NCBI GenBank assembly: GCA_002422505.1
Contig: DIVX01000140.1
Span: 37,876-69,151, forward strand
Direction: 5' to 3'
DNA: 31,276 nt
Source: Desulfovibrio sp. UBA6121
GTDB taxonomy: Bacteria > Desulfobacterota > Desulfovibrionia > Desulfovibrionales > Desulfovibrionaceae
Both the position numbers and the translations under genes were made by a program. The notes below the pieces were generated by a model, which was not told the DNA's origin, searched no databases, and saw nothing but the letters and a program-made list of their open reading frames with translations. Shown here one piece after another: positions 15,904-25,318 of the stretch (position 1 is its first letter; every line of letters begins with the position of its first letter).

Positions 15904-16545
15904 GTGAGAGTTTTCGGCGGGGCTGGAGCAGGGGGCGCAAGCCAGGAACGGGGCGGGCTTTGGCGGCTTTTCCCGGGTCTGTTGTGCGCCCTGGCGTGCT
16001 GCCTTTCGCTGTGGGCCTGCGGCGGCGCCAAGCCGCCCCCGCCCAAGCCGTATGAGGTGCCGCAAAAGGCCGAGAGCCCCCAGGCCGTGAAGTGGACCTA
16101 CATGCCCCGCGGCCTGACGCTGGACTATACGGCCGACGCGGAGCTGAACAGCTACGAGGGTTTTTCGCACAACCTGCTGCTGTGCATTTTTCAGCTGAGC
16201 GAAGTTTCGGCCTTCGAAGAACTGGCGGCCAATGAGGGCGGCATCCGCAAGCTTCTGGCCTGCGACCGTTTCGACAAGTCCGTGGTGCACTTTGAGCGGC
16301 GCTTCATCAGCCCCGGCAGCAAGGCCACGCTGACCCTGGACCGGGCCGAGGGCGCGCAGTTCGTGGGCGTGGCGGCCGGGTATTACGACCTCCAGCCGGG
16401 GCTCGTCACGCGGACCGGGCAGTTCCCCCTTAAGGTGGAGCAGGAGGGCTCGCTGTTCTGGAAGTCTGATGTGTACGACCCAGGCATCTTGACCATGTAT
16501 CTGATTTTCGGTCCAAACTCCATCCAGCGCATGGGAGGCGACTAG
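15904..16545 (+). CDS. tssJ: T6SS outer-membrane lipoprotein TssJ
   Basis: The 213-aa protein has a type II signal: a charged start, a hydrophobic stretch at about 23-37, and a lipobox LWAC with Cys39 as the lipidation site. A short proline-rich tether (KPPPPKPYEVP) follows. The mature part contains SYEGFSHNLLLCIFQLS and a Tyr-containing VGVAAGYYDLQP strand, as in the transthyretin-like TssJ fold. TssJ anchors the C-terminal domain of TssM to the outer membrane. The start is a GTG at 15904; a nearby ATG at 15884 stops after seven codons. The signal region is longer than usual, so the true start could lie a little downstream. Its stop shares one base with the tssK start. Confidence 0.85.
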   Translation: MRVFGGAGAGGASQERGGLWRLFPGLLCALACCLSLWACGGAKPPPPKPYEVPQKAESPQAVKWTYMPRGLTLDYTADAELNSYEGFSHNLLLCIFQLSEVSAFEELAANEGGIRKLLACDRFDKSVVHFERRFISPGSKATLTLDRAEGAQFVGVAAGYYDLQPGLVTRTGQFPLKVEQEGSLFWKSDVYDPGILTMYLIFGPNSIQRMGGD

Positions 16546-17936
16546 TGGCCGATGGCCCCGTTTACTGGCACCACGGGTTGTTTTTGCAGCCCCAGCATTT
16601 TCAGCTCACCGACAGGAACCTGGCCGAGTCCCTGGAGGGGTTGCTGTCGGTCGTGCGGCCCTGGTTCTGGGGCGCAAGCTCGGTGGAGGTGAACGCCGGG
16701 GCCCTGGCCGCCGGACGCCTGGAATTTTCTGAACTCTCCGTGCTCTTTCCCGATGGCCGGGGCCTGCTTTTGGCCACGTACCCCGGCAATTCGGTCTGCG
16801 CCGCGCGCCGCGTCCCGGTGGAATCCTTCGCCACGGGCGAAAGCCTGACGGTTTACGTGGGCCTGCGCGCAATCAAACCCGACGAGCCCAACGTCACCGT
16901 GGCCGACAGCCCGGAGCTGATGGTCGAGGCCCCCACCCGCTGGGCCGTTCCGGCCGAGCCGGAAAGCCTGCCCGACATCTACGGCGACGGCCCCGCAGCC
17001 CAGGTGCAGCGGCTTAAAAGCGTGCTGCGCATCGTGTTCGAACCGGAGGCCCCGGCCCTGACGGACCACTCCCTGGTGCCGGTGGCGCGCCTGCTGCGCG
17101 AGGGCGACGTGCTGCGCCTGGACCCGGACTTCGCCCCGGCCTGCCTGAACCTGCGCGCCGCGCCCTGCCTGCTTTCCCTGTTCGCCGACCTGCGCGACCG
17201 CGTGCTGGGCAAGGCGCGCCAACTGGAGGGGTACAAGAATCTTTCCGGCCGCAGCGGCGACCTGGGCGAACTGGCGGTGCTGCTCATGGCCCTGCGTTCG
17301 CTCTCGCGCTTTGCCGCCCGGCTGGACCACGCGGTGCGCGGGCCGAACCTTGCCCCGTGGGACGCCTATGGCATCCTGCGCGAGCTGGTGGCCGAGCTTT
17401 CCGTGTTCTCCCTTGAGGTGAGCGCCCTGGGCGAAACCTGGCAGGGCGAGCAACTGCTGCCGGACTACGACCACGAGAACCTGGGCCTGTGCTTCCGCAC
17501 CGCGCGCGACGTGACCCTGCGGCTGCTTGAAGGCATTTCCGCCGGGCCGCGCTGGGCCGCCCGCTTCGCCTACAAGGATCCCTACTGGACTGTGGAGATT
17601 CCGCAGCCCGTGCTGGGCGAGGGCGGCGAGTTCTGGCTCGTGCTGGCCTCGGAGCGGGGCGAGCTGGACCGTTTGCGGGCCTCGGCCCAGAAGCTGCTCA
17701 AACTTTCGGCCACGGGGGGCATGTCGTCGCTTCTGGTGCGCGCCGTGCCGGGCATTCCGCTGGGCTTTAGCGAAACGCCGCCCGCCGGGCTGCCGCGTCG
17801 GCCCGGAGCGCTGTATTTCCGCATCGGCACCGAAAGCTCCCAGTGGACCGACGTGGTGCTTGGCCGCAGCCTGTCCATCTACTGGGACGACGCCCCGGCC
17901 GACCTGGACGCGCAGCTCGCGGTCATCGGGAGGTAG
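16545..17936 (+). CDS. tssK: T6SS baseplate-membrane complex connector TssK
   Basis: The 463-aa protein begins with the TssK signature PVYWHHGLFLQPQHFQLTDR and keeps normal family length. TssK trimers resemble phage receptor-binding proteins and link the TssF/TssG baseplate wedge to TssL/TssM in the inner membrane. The start is the GTG at 16545, with GGGAGG seven bases upstream; the tssJ TAG overlaps it by one base. tssL begins three bases after its stop. The tssJ-tssK-tssL-tssM order is common in proteobacterial T6SS loci. Confidence 0.95.
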   Translation: MADGPVYWHHGLFLQPQHFQLTDRNLAESLEGLLSVVRPWFWGASSVEVNAGALAAGRLEFSELSVLFPDGRGLLLATYPGNSVCAARRVPVESFATGESLTVYVGLRAIKPDEPNVTVADSPELMVEAPTRWAVPAEPESLPDIYGDGPAAQVQRLKSVLRIVFEPEAPALTDHSLVPVARLLREGDVLRLDPDFAPACLNLRAAPCLLSLFADLRDRVLGKARQLEGYKNLSGRSGDLGELAVLLMALRSLSRFAARLDHAVRGPNLAPWDAYGILRELVAELSVFSLEVSALGETWQGEQLLPDYDHENLGLCFRTARDVTLRLLEGISAGPRWAARFAYKDPYWTVEIPQPVLGEGGEFWLVLASERGELDRLRASAQKLLKLSATGGMSSLLVRAVPGIPLGFSETPPAGLPRRPGALYFRIGTESSQWTDVVLGRSLSIYWDDAPADLDAQLAVIGR

Positions 17937-17939
17937 CCC

Positions 17940-18683
17940 GTGGCCCTGGTGGACAGATTCCTTCCCGCAGCGGCCTTTGCCGCGCTGCTGGGCAGCGAGC
18001 CGCAAATGCATGACGTGCCCTTCGCCACCGCGCGGGCCGACATGGACCGGCTGCTGGACCAGGCGGTGAAGGGCTCCCGCGACCACCGGCCCGAGGAAGT
18101 AGAGGACGCCCTGTTCGCCGTGTGCGCCTTTGCCGACGAGGCCGTGCTGGCCTCGCAGTGGCCGGGCCGGGGCGAGTGGCTCAAGCAGTCCTTGCAGCGG
18201 CTGCACTTCGGCACCGCCAACGCGGGCGAGGAATTCTACACCCGCCTGGCCGCCCTGTGCGACCAGGCCTCCGAGGCGCACGGACCCGGCGTCGGGCTCT
18301 CCGGCGCTGGCGGCCTGCTTGGCGACACGACCGACGACGCGGGCCGCCGCTCCAACCTGCGCGAGGTGCTGGAGGTCTATGCCGCCTGCCTCACCCTGGG
18401 CTTTACCGGCCGCTACTACGGCGACACCGGGCGCGAACGCCTGGCCGCCATCACAAGGGAGAGCCTGGACCGCCTGCTGGTGCACAAGCCCACCCTGGGC
18501 GGACATCTTTTCCCGGAGGCCTACGCAGAGCGCCAGCCCACGCCGCCGCCCTCACGCTCGCGCTCGGCGCTGGCGCTTGTGGCGCTGCTTGGCGTGCCCG
18601 CCCTTGTGGCCCTGTACCTGCACGCCGCCTACGCTTCGCTGCTTGCCGCCTGGCTGCGCGACTGGCTAAGCGTCTTGACCTGA
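17940..18683 (+). CDS. tssL: T6SS inner-membrane protein TssL (DotU/IcmH), without peptidoglycan-binding domain
   Basis: The 247-aa protein has the DotU-type cytoplasmic helical domain (EDALFAVCAFADEAVLAS, LQRLHFGTANAGEEFYTRL, ACLTLGFTGRYYG) and a single C-terminal membrane helix (about residues 212-236) close to the end. It lacks the OmpA-like peptidoglycan-binding extension found in some TssL proteins, so cell-wall anchoring must come from another protein. It forms the inner-membrane core with TssM and contacts TssK. The start is a GTG three bases after the tssK stop. Confidence 0.93.
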   Translation: MALVDRFLPAAAFAALLGSEPQMHDVPFATARADMDRLLDQAVKGSRDHRPEEVEDALFAVCAFADEAVLASQWPGRGEWLKQSLQRLHFGTANAGEEFYTRLAALCDQASEAHGPGVGLSGAGGLLGDTTDDAGRRSNLREVLEVYAACLTLGFTGRYYGDTGRERLAAITRESLDRLLVHKPTLGGHLFPEAYAERQPTPPPSRSRSALALVALLGVPALVALYLHAAYASLLAAWLRDWLSVLT

Positions 18684-18692
18684 CCAAACGCT

Positions 18693-18710
18693 TCGGGGCC
18701 CCGGCCCCGA
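18693..18710 (+). other. Stem-loop in the tssL-tssM gap
   Basis: TCGGGGC pairs with GCCCCGA around a 4-base loop, in the gap between tssL and tssM. It ends three to seven bases before the AAGGA that precedes the tssM start. There is no T-run. It could tune tssM translation, but chance folding in GC-rich DNA is not excluded. Confidence 0.35.
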
Positions 18711-18728
18711 TGAAGGATGCCCGGCTCC

Positions 18729-21700
18729 ATGGCCCGATTGCTCATCACCGCGCTGAAGATCTTTCTTCTTTTGGCCCTGACCGGCGCCGCCGTGTTCGGG
18801 GCCGTGCTGCTGGCGCGGCATGAGCACTGGCCCACCTGGGCCGCTGCGGTGCTGGTGGCAACGCTTTTCGCCCTGGTGGCGCTGGGGCTTTTTTTGCGCC
18901 GCGTCTACTACCGCCGCCGCGAGGCCTCGTTCATCAAGCGCGTGGTGGCCCAGGACCAGAAATCCGTGCTGGCCGCCCCGGCCCAGGAGCGCAAGAAGCT
19001 GCAAGAGCTGCAGGACCGCTGGACCGCCGCCGTGCGCATTCTGCGCGCCTCCAAGCTGAAGCACCGGGGCGACCCGCTGTACACCCTGCCCTGGTTCATG
19101 ATCTTCGGCGAAACAGCCTCGGGCAAGTCCACGGCGGTGTCGCACGCGCGCCTTACCACCATCCTTACGGATGCGGGCCCGGCCAAGGGCATTGCGGGCA
19201 CGCGCAACTGCGACTGGTGGTTCTTCGAGGAAGCCGTGGTGCTAGACACCACCGGCAGATACGCCATTCCGCTGGACCAGGAGGCCGACCGCGAGGAGTG
19301 GGAGCGCTTCCTCATGCTGCTCTCGCGCTACCGCCGCCGCGAGCCGCTCTCCGGGCTGGTGGTCACCCTGCCGGTGGACAGGCTGCTTGGCGGCGATGCG
19401 GACAAGCTGGGCGAGTATGGCCGCTCCATCCGCCTGCGGGTGGATCAGCTTATGCGCACCCTGGGGGCCAAGTTCCCGGTCTACGTGCTGCTGACCAAGC
19501 TGGACCTGGTGCTTGGCATGACCGCCCTGTGCGACCTGCTGCCCAAGGACGAGCGCGGCCAGGCCATGGGCCTGCTGAACACCGAGGACCGCCTGGCCCC
19601 GGAGGAGTTCGCCGACGCTGCCCTGGCACATGTTTCGCGCCGTCTCAAGGACATGCGCCTGCTGCTGGCCGCCAACACGGGCAAGCCCGACGGCAAGGCC
19701 GCCCTGTTCCCGGACGAGTTCGAGCGCCTGGCCCCGCTCATCCGGGCCTTCATGGAAGGGGCCTTCAGCGAGAACCCCTACCAGGAAACGCCCTACCTGC
19801 GCGGTTTCTTCATCTCCAGCGGCCGCCAGTCCGGCATCACCAGCTCCAGCGTGCTCGGCAGCCTGGAGACCTTTGCGAACAAGCAGTGGCGCCTGCCCGA
19901 TACCGGGCGCGGGCTGTTCCTGCACGATTTCTTCTCCACCATCCTCCCGCGCGAGCGCGGCCTGTTCCGGCACATCGACGAGTACCTTTCCTGGCGCACG
20001 GCCACCCGCAGCCTGGGCCTGCTGGCCTGGATGCTCATGATGCTCGCGGTCATCGGCCTGTCGTCCATGGCTTTTGTGAAGATACGCGGGGCCATGGAGC
20101 CGGTGCGCACCGCCTTTCCCCAGGCCCCGCAACTGGGGGCGGGGCTGGAGGCCGATCTTGTCCACGTGGGGCTCCTGCGCGACAAGATCGTGGACATGGA
20201 AAAGTCCCTGCACGGCGGTTTCTGGCCTTCCATGGGCCTGGACCAGGGCGAAGAGGCCCTGACCGAGCTGAAACGCCGTTACTGCACCTGGTTCCGCCAC
20301 TACGCCCTGAATCCCATGGACAAGACCATGAACGGGCACCTGGCGGGCTTGAGCCAGCATGGCCGCGAAGGGTACATGGCCAAGTCGCTCGAATACCTTG
20401 TCTGGCGCATCGACGTACTGGGCGCGCGCGAGCAGCACGCCAAGGCCAAGCTGGACGGCCGCGACCCGGTGGACGGCCTGGCCATGGCCTTTGGCGGACG
20501 CCTGCCGGAGGTGGCGGCCTTTTTCCCGGACATGTACCGCTCCTATGTGGACTGGGAGGAGGACGCGCAACTGCTGGCGCGCGAACGCCGCGAGCTGCAG
20601 GCCTGGGCGGCGCGGCTCATAGAATTCGAGGGCGCGAACCTGCACTGGCTTACCGAATGGGCCGACGCCCGCCCGGAGCTGGCCGAGGTGGACCTGGACG
20701 ACTTCTGGCCGGGCCTGGGGCAGGAGCCCAACGGTCCGCGCATCAGCCCCGCGTTTACCGCCAGGGGCAAAACAGAGATAGAGAAGCTGTTGCTGGGGCT
20801 TGAGGAAGCCGTGGCCAACCGCGACCATTTCGCCAGCCGTTCCGCAACCTTCTGGCTGTGGTATCAGCAGCGCTTTTATGAGGAATGGAAGGTCTTCGCC
20901 ACCGATTTCCAGATGGGCCAGGAAAAGCTGGCCGTGCGCGAGGACTGGCTGAGCGCGGGCGCTTCCATGTCCACCCTGGACAACCCCTATTTCAAGCTCA
21001 TCGAGCGCATGCGCGCCGAGTTCAGCGCCGTGGACAAGCTTGGCCCGCCGCCCGCCTGGGCCGCCGTGCCGGAGCGTTTCGCCGCGCTTTTGGAATATCA
21101 GCGCAGCAAGCAGAAAAGCGCCACCCTGGAGGCCAAGGTCGAAGGCGAGGTGAAGACTGGCGTGGCCAAGGTCTTGGGCGCCTTCAGCGAACGCGTGCTG
21201 GACCGGGTGGACAAGATTGTGCAGGGCACGGCGGCCTTTGACGACTACATGAAGCAGCTTGGGGCCTTCCAGCCGGTGACGGCCTCCAAGGAGGCGGCTT
21301 TCCGCTTTTCTTCGCAGCACTACGGCAGCGCCGGTTCCGCCGTGCCCAGCCACCCTGCGCAGGGGGGCAAGGGCGGCCAGGCCGCAGCCCCGCCCGTGGC
21401 CGATGCCGGCGGCGGCCAGCCCACGGCGGTGGATCTTGCCGTGGCTTCTTTGCACCGCCTGCGCCTGCTGCTGGGCGACGGCAAAAGCACGGAGGAGGTT
21501 GTGTGGCAACTGGCGGGCGGGCCGCTCACCTTCCTGGTCATTCTGGCCACGGATGAATCCGCCTGCAGCCTGAACGACCTGTGGGAGGCCCAGGTGCTGG
21601 CCGAGTTGCGCAACGTGCCCGAGGCCGAGCAATGGGAAGCCATGTTCGGCGACAAGGGCGTGGTGAACGCCTTTATGCAAGGTCCGGCCAAGCCGTTCCT

Positions 21701-22289
21701 CAAGCGCAACACGCGCGGCTGGCTGAGCGGCAATTGGCTTGGCGTGCCCTTCCCCTTCGAGCCGGGGTTCTTCGACCTTTTGGAGGCGGGCGGTTTGCGG
21801 CGGCAGCAGGTGCTGCCCAAGTATACCGTGCACGTTGACGCCATGCCCACCAATGTGAACACCGAGGCCAGCTCCGAGCCGACCTCCGTGACGCTGCGCA
21901 TGCAGTGTGCGGCCAAGACGCAGCAGCTGGACAACTTCAATTACCGCGACGGCCAGGACTTCACCTGGGAGCCCGCCACCTGCGGCGATGTGACCCTGGA
22001 GATCGTCTTCCGCGAGGTGACGCTCAAGAAGACCTGGCCAGGGGCCTGGGGCTTCCGCGACTTCCTGCGCGACTTCCGCGATGGCCGGGAGATTTACGTC
22101 CCGCGCGACTTCCCGGAGAAGCAGAGCACCCTGGAGGGCCTGGGCATCACCAATATTCAGGTGAACTACACGGTCATCGGGGCCAAGCCGGTGCTGAACT
22201 TAAGCGACTACCCGGCCTTGCGGCTGCCCAAGAGCATTGCCGCCTGCGGGCGCGGGCTGGGCTCGGCTGCGGCAGGAGGTGGGCAATGA
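18729..22289 (+). CDS. tssM: T6SS inner-membrane scaffold TssM (IcmF)
   Basis: The 1186-aa protein has two N-terminal membrane helices (about 3-25 and 36-58), a cytoplasmic NTPase-like domain with intact P-loop GETASGKS (about 127-134), a third membrane helix near 428-450, and a long periplasmic region. That region ends in the C-terminal domain that meets TssJ (VTLRMQC and DVTLEIVFREVTLKKTWPGAWG). The architecture and length are normal for IcmF/TssM. I chose the ATG at 18729, with AAGGA 11 bases upstream; an in-frame ATG at 18717 has no spaced Shine-Dalgarno. The stop overlaps the next gene as ATGA. Confidence 0.94.
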   Translation: MARLLITALKIFLLLALTGAAVFGAVLLARHEHWPTWAAAVLVATLFALVALGLFLRRVYYRRREASFIKRVVAQDQKSVLAAPAQERKKLQELQDRWTAAVRILRASKLKHRGDPLYTLPWFMIFGETASGKSTAVSHARLTTILTDAGPAKGIAGTRNCDWWFFEEAVVLDTTGRYAIPLDQEADREEWERFLMLLSRYRRREPLSGLVVTLPVDRLLGGDADKLGEYGRSIRLRVDQLMRTLGAKFPVYVLLTKLDLVLGMTALCDLLPKDERGQAMGLLNTEDRLAPEEFADAALAHVSRRLKDMRLLLAANTGKPDGKAALFPDEFERLAPLIRAFMEGAFSENPYQETPYLRGFFISSGRQSGITSSSVLGSLETFANKQWRLPDTGRGLFLHDFFSTILPRERGLFRHIDEYLSWRTATRSLGLLAWMLMMLAVIGLSSMAFVKIRGAMEPVRTAFPQAPQLGAGLEADLVHVGLLRDKIVDMEKSLHGGFWPSMGLDQGEEALTELKRRYCTWFRHYALNPMDKTMNGHLAGLSQHGREGYMAKSLEYLVWRIDVLGAREQHAKAKLDGRDPVDGLAMAFGGRLPEVAAFFPDMYRSYVDWEEDAQLLARERRELQAWAARLIEFEGANLHWLTEWADARPELAEVDLDDFWPGLGQEPNGPRISPAFTARGKTEIEKLLLGLEEAVANRDHFASRSATFWLWYQQRFYEEWKVFATDFQMGQEKLAVREDWLSAGASMSTLDNPYFKLIERMRAEFSAVDKLGPPPAWAAVPERFAALLEYQRSKQKSATLEAKVEGEVKTGVAKVLGAFSERVLDRVDKIVQGTAAFDDYMKQLGAFQPVTASKEAAFRFSSQHYGSAGSAVPSHPAQGGKGGQAAAPPVADAGGGQPTAVDLAVASLHRLRLLLGDGKSTEEVVWQLAGGPLTFLVILATDESACSLNDLWEAQVLAELRNVPEAEQWEAMFGDKGVVNAFMQGPAKPFLKRNTRGWLSGNWLGVPFPFEPGFFDLLEAGGLRRQQVLPKYTVHVDAMPTNVNTEASSEPTSVTLRMQCAAKTQQLDNFNYRDGQDFTWEPATCGDVTLEIVFREVTLKKTWPGAWGFRDFLRDFRDGREIYVPRDFPEKQSTLEGLGITNIQVNYTVIGAKPVLNLSDYPALRLPKSIAACGRGLGSAAAGGGQ

Positions 22290-22966
22290 GCCGTCTGCAC
22301 TCCCGCGTCATTCCCTGGGCCATGCTGGGGGCGTTTTTGGCGGCGGCCGTGCTGCTGTTCTCCCTGGCGGCGGGACAGGAGGCCCTGCAACTGCGCGGGG
22401 TGCTCAGCCTGGCCAGCCTTTGGGCCGAGCGGCCCGCCCAGGGCGAGGTGCGCCGCGTGGTGGGCCGCATGAAGCTGGCCGAGCAGGAGGCCGAGCACTG
22501 GCTGCTCGACGCTGCGGGCAAGCGGCTGGAAGCCGGGGGCGCGTCTTTGGAGGCCAAGGGCCGCAAGCTGGAGGGCCTGGGAGGCGAAGGAGCGGAGGAC
22601 TCTGGCGAAGAGTACTCCCCGGAGTACAGCCAGGGCCCGCTGCGCCTGCTTTCGCACCGCTTCGCCGAAAGCGCCACGCAGTTCACCGGAACCTTCGCCA
22701 CGGACCTGCCCCCGGGCGAGGGCCGGACCTATTTTCTGCGCGGTCCGGCGCGCTGGGTGGTGGACATGCGCGGCCAGTGGCGCAACGCCTCGCCCCGGCT
22801 GAACACCCTGCGCGGGCACTTCATCAGCCGCGTGGTCATAGACACGCACGATTCGTTCCTGCGCCTTGTGTTCCACTGCGCAGACCCCGCCCTGGAGGGC
22901 AAAGACCTGTTGCGCCTGGAAAGAGGACCCACGGGCTTCACCGTGGTCATTCTCCGGCCGAACTAG
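22286..22966 (+). CDS. Membrane-anchored protein with AMIN-like C-terminal domain, coupled to tssM
   Basis: The 226-aa protein has a short cytoplasmic start, one membrane helix (about residues 8-28), a helical Glu/Ala/Gly-rich periplasmic stalk (to about 115), and a compact beta-rich end (about 145-226). That end contains ARWVVDMRGQW and HFISRVVIDTHDSFLRLVF, which resembles the AMIN domain. In AmiC and PilQ this domain binds peptidoglycan. The match is by eye and is a proposal. AGGAGG lies six bases before the ATG, which overlaps the tssM stop as ATGA, so it should be made with TssM. I infer that it ties the membrane complex to the cell wall. Confidence 0.72.
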   Translation: MSRLHSRVIPWAMLGAFLAAAVLLFSLAAGQEALQLRGVLSLASLWAERPAQGEVRRVVGRMKLAEQEAEHWLLDAAGKRLEAGGASLEAKGRKLEGLGGEGAEDSGEEYSPEYSQGPLRLLSHRFAESATQFTGTFATDLPPGEGRTYFLRGPARWVVDMRGQWRNASPRLNTLRGHFISRVVIDTHDSFLRLVFHCADPALEGKDLLRLERGPTGFTVVILRPN

Positions 22967-23047
22967 AATCTTTTCGGAAGCGCCGACCCCGCGCGCCAGG
23001 GCCGGGGAGCGCCGGACACCTTTGAGCCCATGCCCAAGGAGGACGCC

Positions 23048-25318
23048 ATGCCGCAGCTATCCGAATATGTGTTTCAGTTCCAAAGCAACGCAGTGGACAA
23101 AAACACCTTCGCGGTGGTCCGCTTCCACGGCGAGGAAGGTCTCTCGCAGCTGTATAACTTTGAGATTCTGCTGGTTTCAGAGAAGGCCGACCTGGACCTT
23201 GAAGCCATACTGCAAAGCCCGGCCCTGTTCACCATCAAGAGCAAGAACGGCGATCTGCCCTATCACGGCATCCTGGCCTCCTTTGAACAACTGCACCAGG
23301 CCGATACCTGGGTGTTTTACCGCGCGGTGCTGCGGCCCAAGCTCTGGTGGCTCACCCTCACCCATCACAACCAGGTGTTCCTGAACAAGAAGCTGGACCA
23401 GTTCTTGACGGACGTGCTGGTGGACGGCGGGCTTTCCAGCGGGCTGGACTTCCAGTTCCGCCTCCAGGGCCAGTACCCCGTGTGGGACTACCTCTGCCAG
23501 TATGCGGAATCGCACTTCGGGTTCCTTTCGCGCTGGCTGGAGCGCGACGGCCTGTACTACTGGTTCGAGCAGGGCCAGGACGGCGAGAAGATGCTGGCCT
23601 CCGACACGCGCATAGCCCACACGCCCATGCCCGGCCACGAGAGCTTCCACTACGCGCCGCCCACCGGGCTCGACGGCGCCTTGGCCGACGAAGTGGTCAA
23701 AAGCTTCAGCCTTAAGCGCACGCCCATGCCCAAATCCCTTTTGGTCAAGGACTACAACTACGAGAAGCCCAGCCTGGACCTGACCGGCCGCGCCATGGTG
23801 GCCGACCGTGGCCGGGGCGAGATCTACATCTACGGCGAGCATTTCATGAACCTGGACGAAGGCAACCGGCTGGCCCAGGTGCGCGCGGACGAATGGAAGT
23901 GCCGCGAACAGGTCTTTCACGGCATGTCCAACGCTCCGGCCATACGTCCGGGCTATGTCTTCACCCTGGACCGCCACTACCGGAGCGACTTCAACCAAAG
24001 CTACCTCACTGTGGCCATGACCCACGAGGGCAGCCAGGAGCGCTATCTCTTGTCCGGCCTGGGGCTGGGCGGCCTTGCGGACAAGGACAACCTCTTCTAC
24101 CGCAACCACTTCGAGTGCATCCCCTCCACGGTGCAGTTTCGCCCCGTGCGCGAAACAGAACGCCCGCGCATCCACGGCTCCATTTCGGCCAAGATCGACG
24201 CCGCAGGTTCCGGCCAGTATGCCGAGCTGGACAGCCAGGGCCGCTACAAGATCATTCTGCCCTTCGACCTTTCCGGCCGCAGCGGGGGCAAGGCCTCGGC
24301 CTTTGTGCGCATGATGCAGCCCTACGCCGGGGCGGACATGGGCATGCACGCGCCCCTGCACAAGGGCACGGAGGTGCTGCTCTCGTTCATCGATGGCGAC
24401 CCGGACCGCCCGGTCATCGCCGGGGCCATTCCCAACGCCGAGACCCCCGGCCCCGTGAACGACGGCAACCAGACCATGGTGCGGCTCAAGAGCGGCGGCG
24501 GCAACGTCATCCACATGGAGGACCAGGAGGGCAGTCAGCGCATCCTGCTGCACACGCCAACAACGGGCTCCTTCATCCGCGTGGGCTACAAGAACGATCC
24601 AGACGACAAGAACGAGGTGGATGATCCGCAGGGCGCGTGCATGTCGGACAATATCGACGGCATCAAGGCCTCGACCGAAGGCAACATGACCTTTGAGAGC
24701 GAGGACAAGTGCACCATTGTGCATGGCGACGATTTTGTCCGCGTGGAAGGCGACGAACGCTACATCATTCTGGGCCAGACCGAGGAGTTCGTGGCCGGGC
24801 TGGATACCACCATGGTGGGCGACAACGCCTTCGAAGGCGTGCTCGGCTCCTCGGAGGACGTGGTCATCGGCGAAAAGTGGGACCTTGCCCTGGCCGAGTT
24901 CTTCGAGCTGGAGATCGGCCTCAAGTTCGAGACCGGCTTGGGGCCCAAGATGACCTTCCATGAGATGCACGAGGAGTTCGTCCCCGAGAAGGACACCTTC
25001 GAGGGCTTCAAGAAAGAGTTCAAAGGCATTCATTCAACCCTTATTGCCCAGCAGGACCGGCTCAAGGGGCAGGTGAACGATCTGGTGGGCGAGACGGAGA
25101 AGATACGCGGCGCGGTAAGCGACGTGGCTGGGGCGGCGGACTTCATGGGAGGCGTCTTGTGCAACATGAACGCTGAACAGCAGGACGTTGTCGGGGAACT
25201 TATCGAAACGGCAGGTGGGAAGCTCTCCTCTGCCCTTGACGTGACCGAGGCCTGCGCCGCCAAGTTGCAGACCCTGGCCGACCAGACCAAGGTGGCCGGG
25301 ATTGTGGAAATCATCTGA
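23048..25318 (+). CDS. vgrG: T6SS spike protein VgrG (TssI) with helical C-terminal extension
   Basis: The 756-aa spike subunit has the gp27-like base (VFQFQSNAVDKNTF at the start and WDYLCQYAESHFGFLSRWLERDGLYYWFE near 145-175), a gp5-like OB-fold with GDPDRPVIAGAIPN near 450-465, and a short beta-needle. After about residue 610 comes a tail of roughly 145 residues, mostly predicted helix or coiled coil by eye, with no obvious catalytic motif. The ATG at 23048 has AAGGAGG five bases upstream; an in-frame ATG at 23030 is less well placed. Trimers tip the Hcp tube. The TGA overlaps the start of the DUF2169 gene by one base, so the tail may be a docking site for that adaptor. Confidence 0.95.
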   Translation: MPQLSEYVFQFQSNAVDKNTFAVVRFHGEEGLSQLYNFEILLVSEKADLDLEAILQSPALFTIKSKNGDLPYHGILASFEQLHQADTWVFYRAVLRPKLWWLTLTHHNQVFLNKKLDQFLTDVLVDGGLSSGLDFQFRLQGQYPVWDYLCQYAESHFGFLSRWLERDGLYYWFEQGQDGEKMLASDTRIAHTPMPGHESFHYAPPTGLDGALADEVVKSFSLKRTPMPKSLLVKDYNYEKPSLDLTGRAMVADRGRGEIYIYGEHFMNLDEGNRLAQVRADEWKCREQVFHGMSNAPAIRPGYVFTLDRHYRSDFNQSYLTVAMTHEGSQERYLLSGLGLGGLADKDNLFYRNHFECIPSTVQFRPVRETERPRIHGSISAKIDAAGSGQYAELDSQGRYKIILPFDLSGRSGGKASAFVRMMQPYAGADMGMHAPLHKGTEVLLSFIDGDPDRPVIAGAIPNAETPGPVNDGNQTMVRLKSGGGNVIHMEDQEGSQRILLHTPTTGSFIRVGYKNDPDDKNEVDDPQGACMSDNIDGIKASTEGNMTFESEDKCTIVHGDDFVRVEGDERYIILGQTEEFVAGLDTTMVGDNAFEGVLGSSEDVVIGEKWDLALAEFFELEIGLKFETGLGPKMTFHEMHEEFVPEKDTFEGFKKEFKGIHSTLIAQQDRLKGQVNDLVGETEKIRGAVSDVAGAADFMGGVLCNMNAEQQDVVGELIETAGGKLSSALDVTEACAAKLQTLADQTKVAGIVEII

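Noticed and set aside
19242..21833. 863-aa minus-strand frame opposite tssM
   Set aside because: Shadow of tssM, which has a clear P-loop, membrane helices and family C-terminus.
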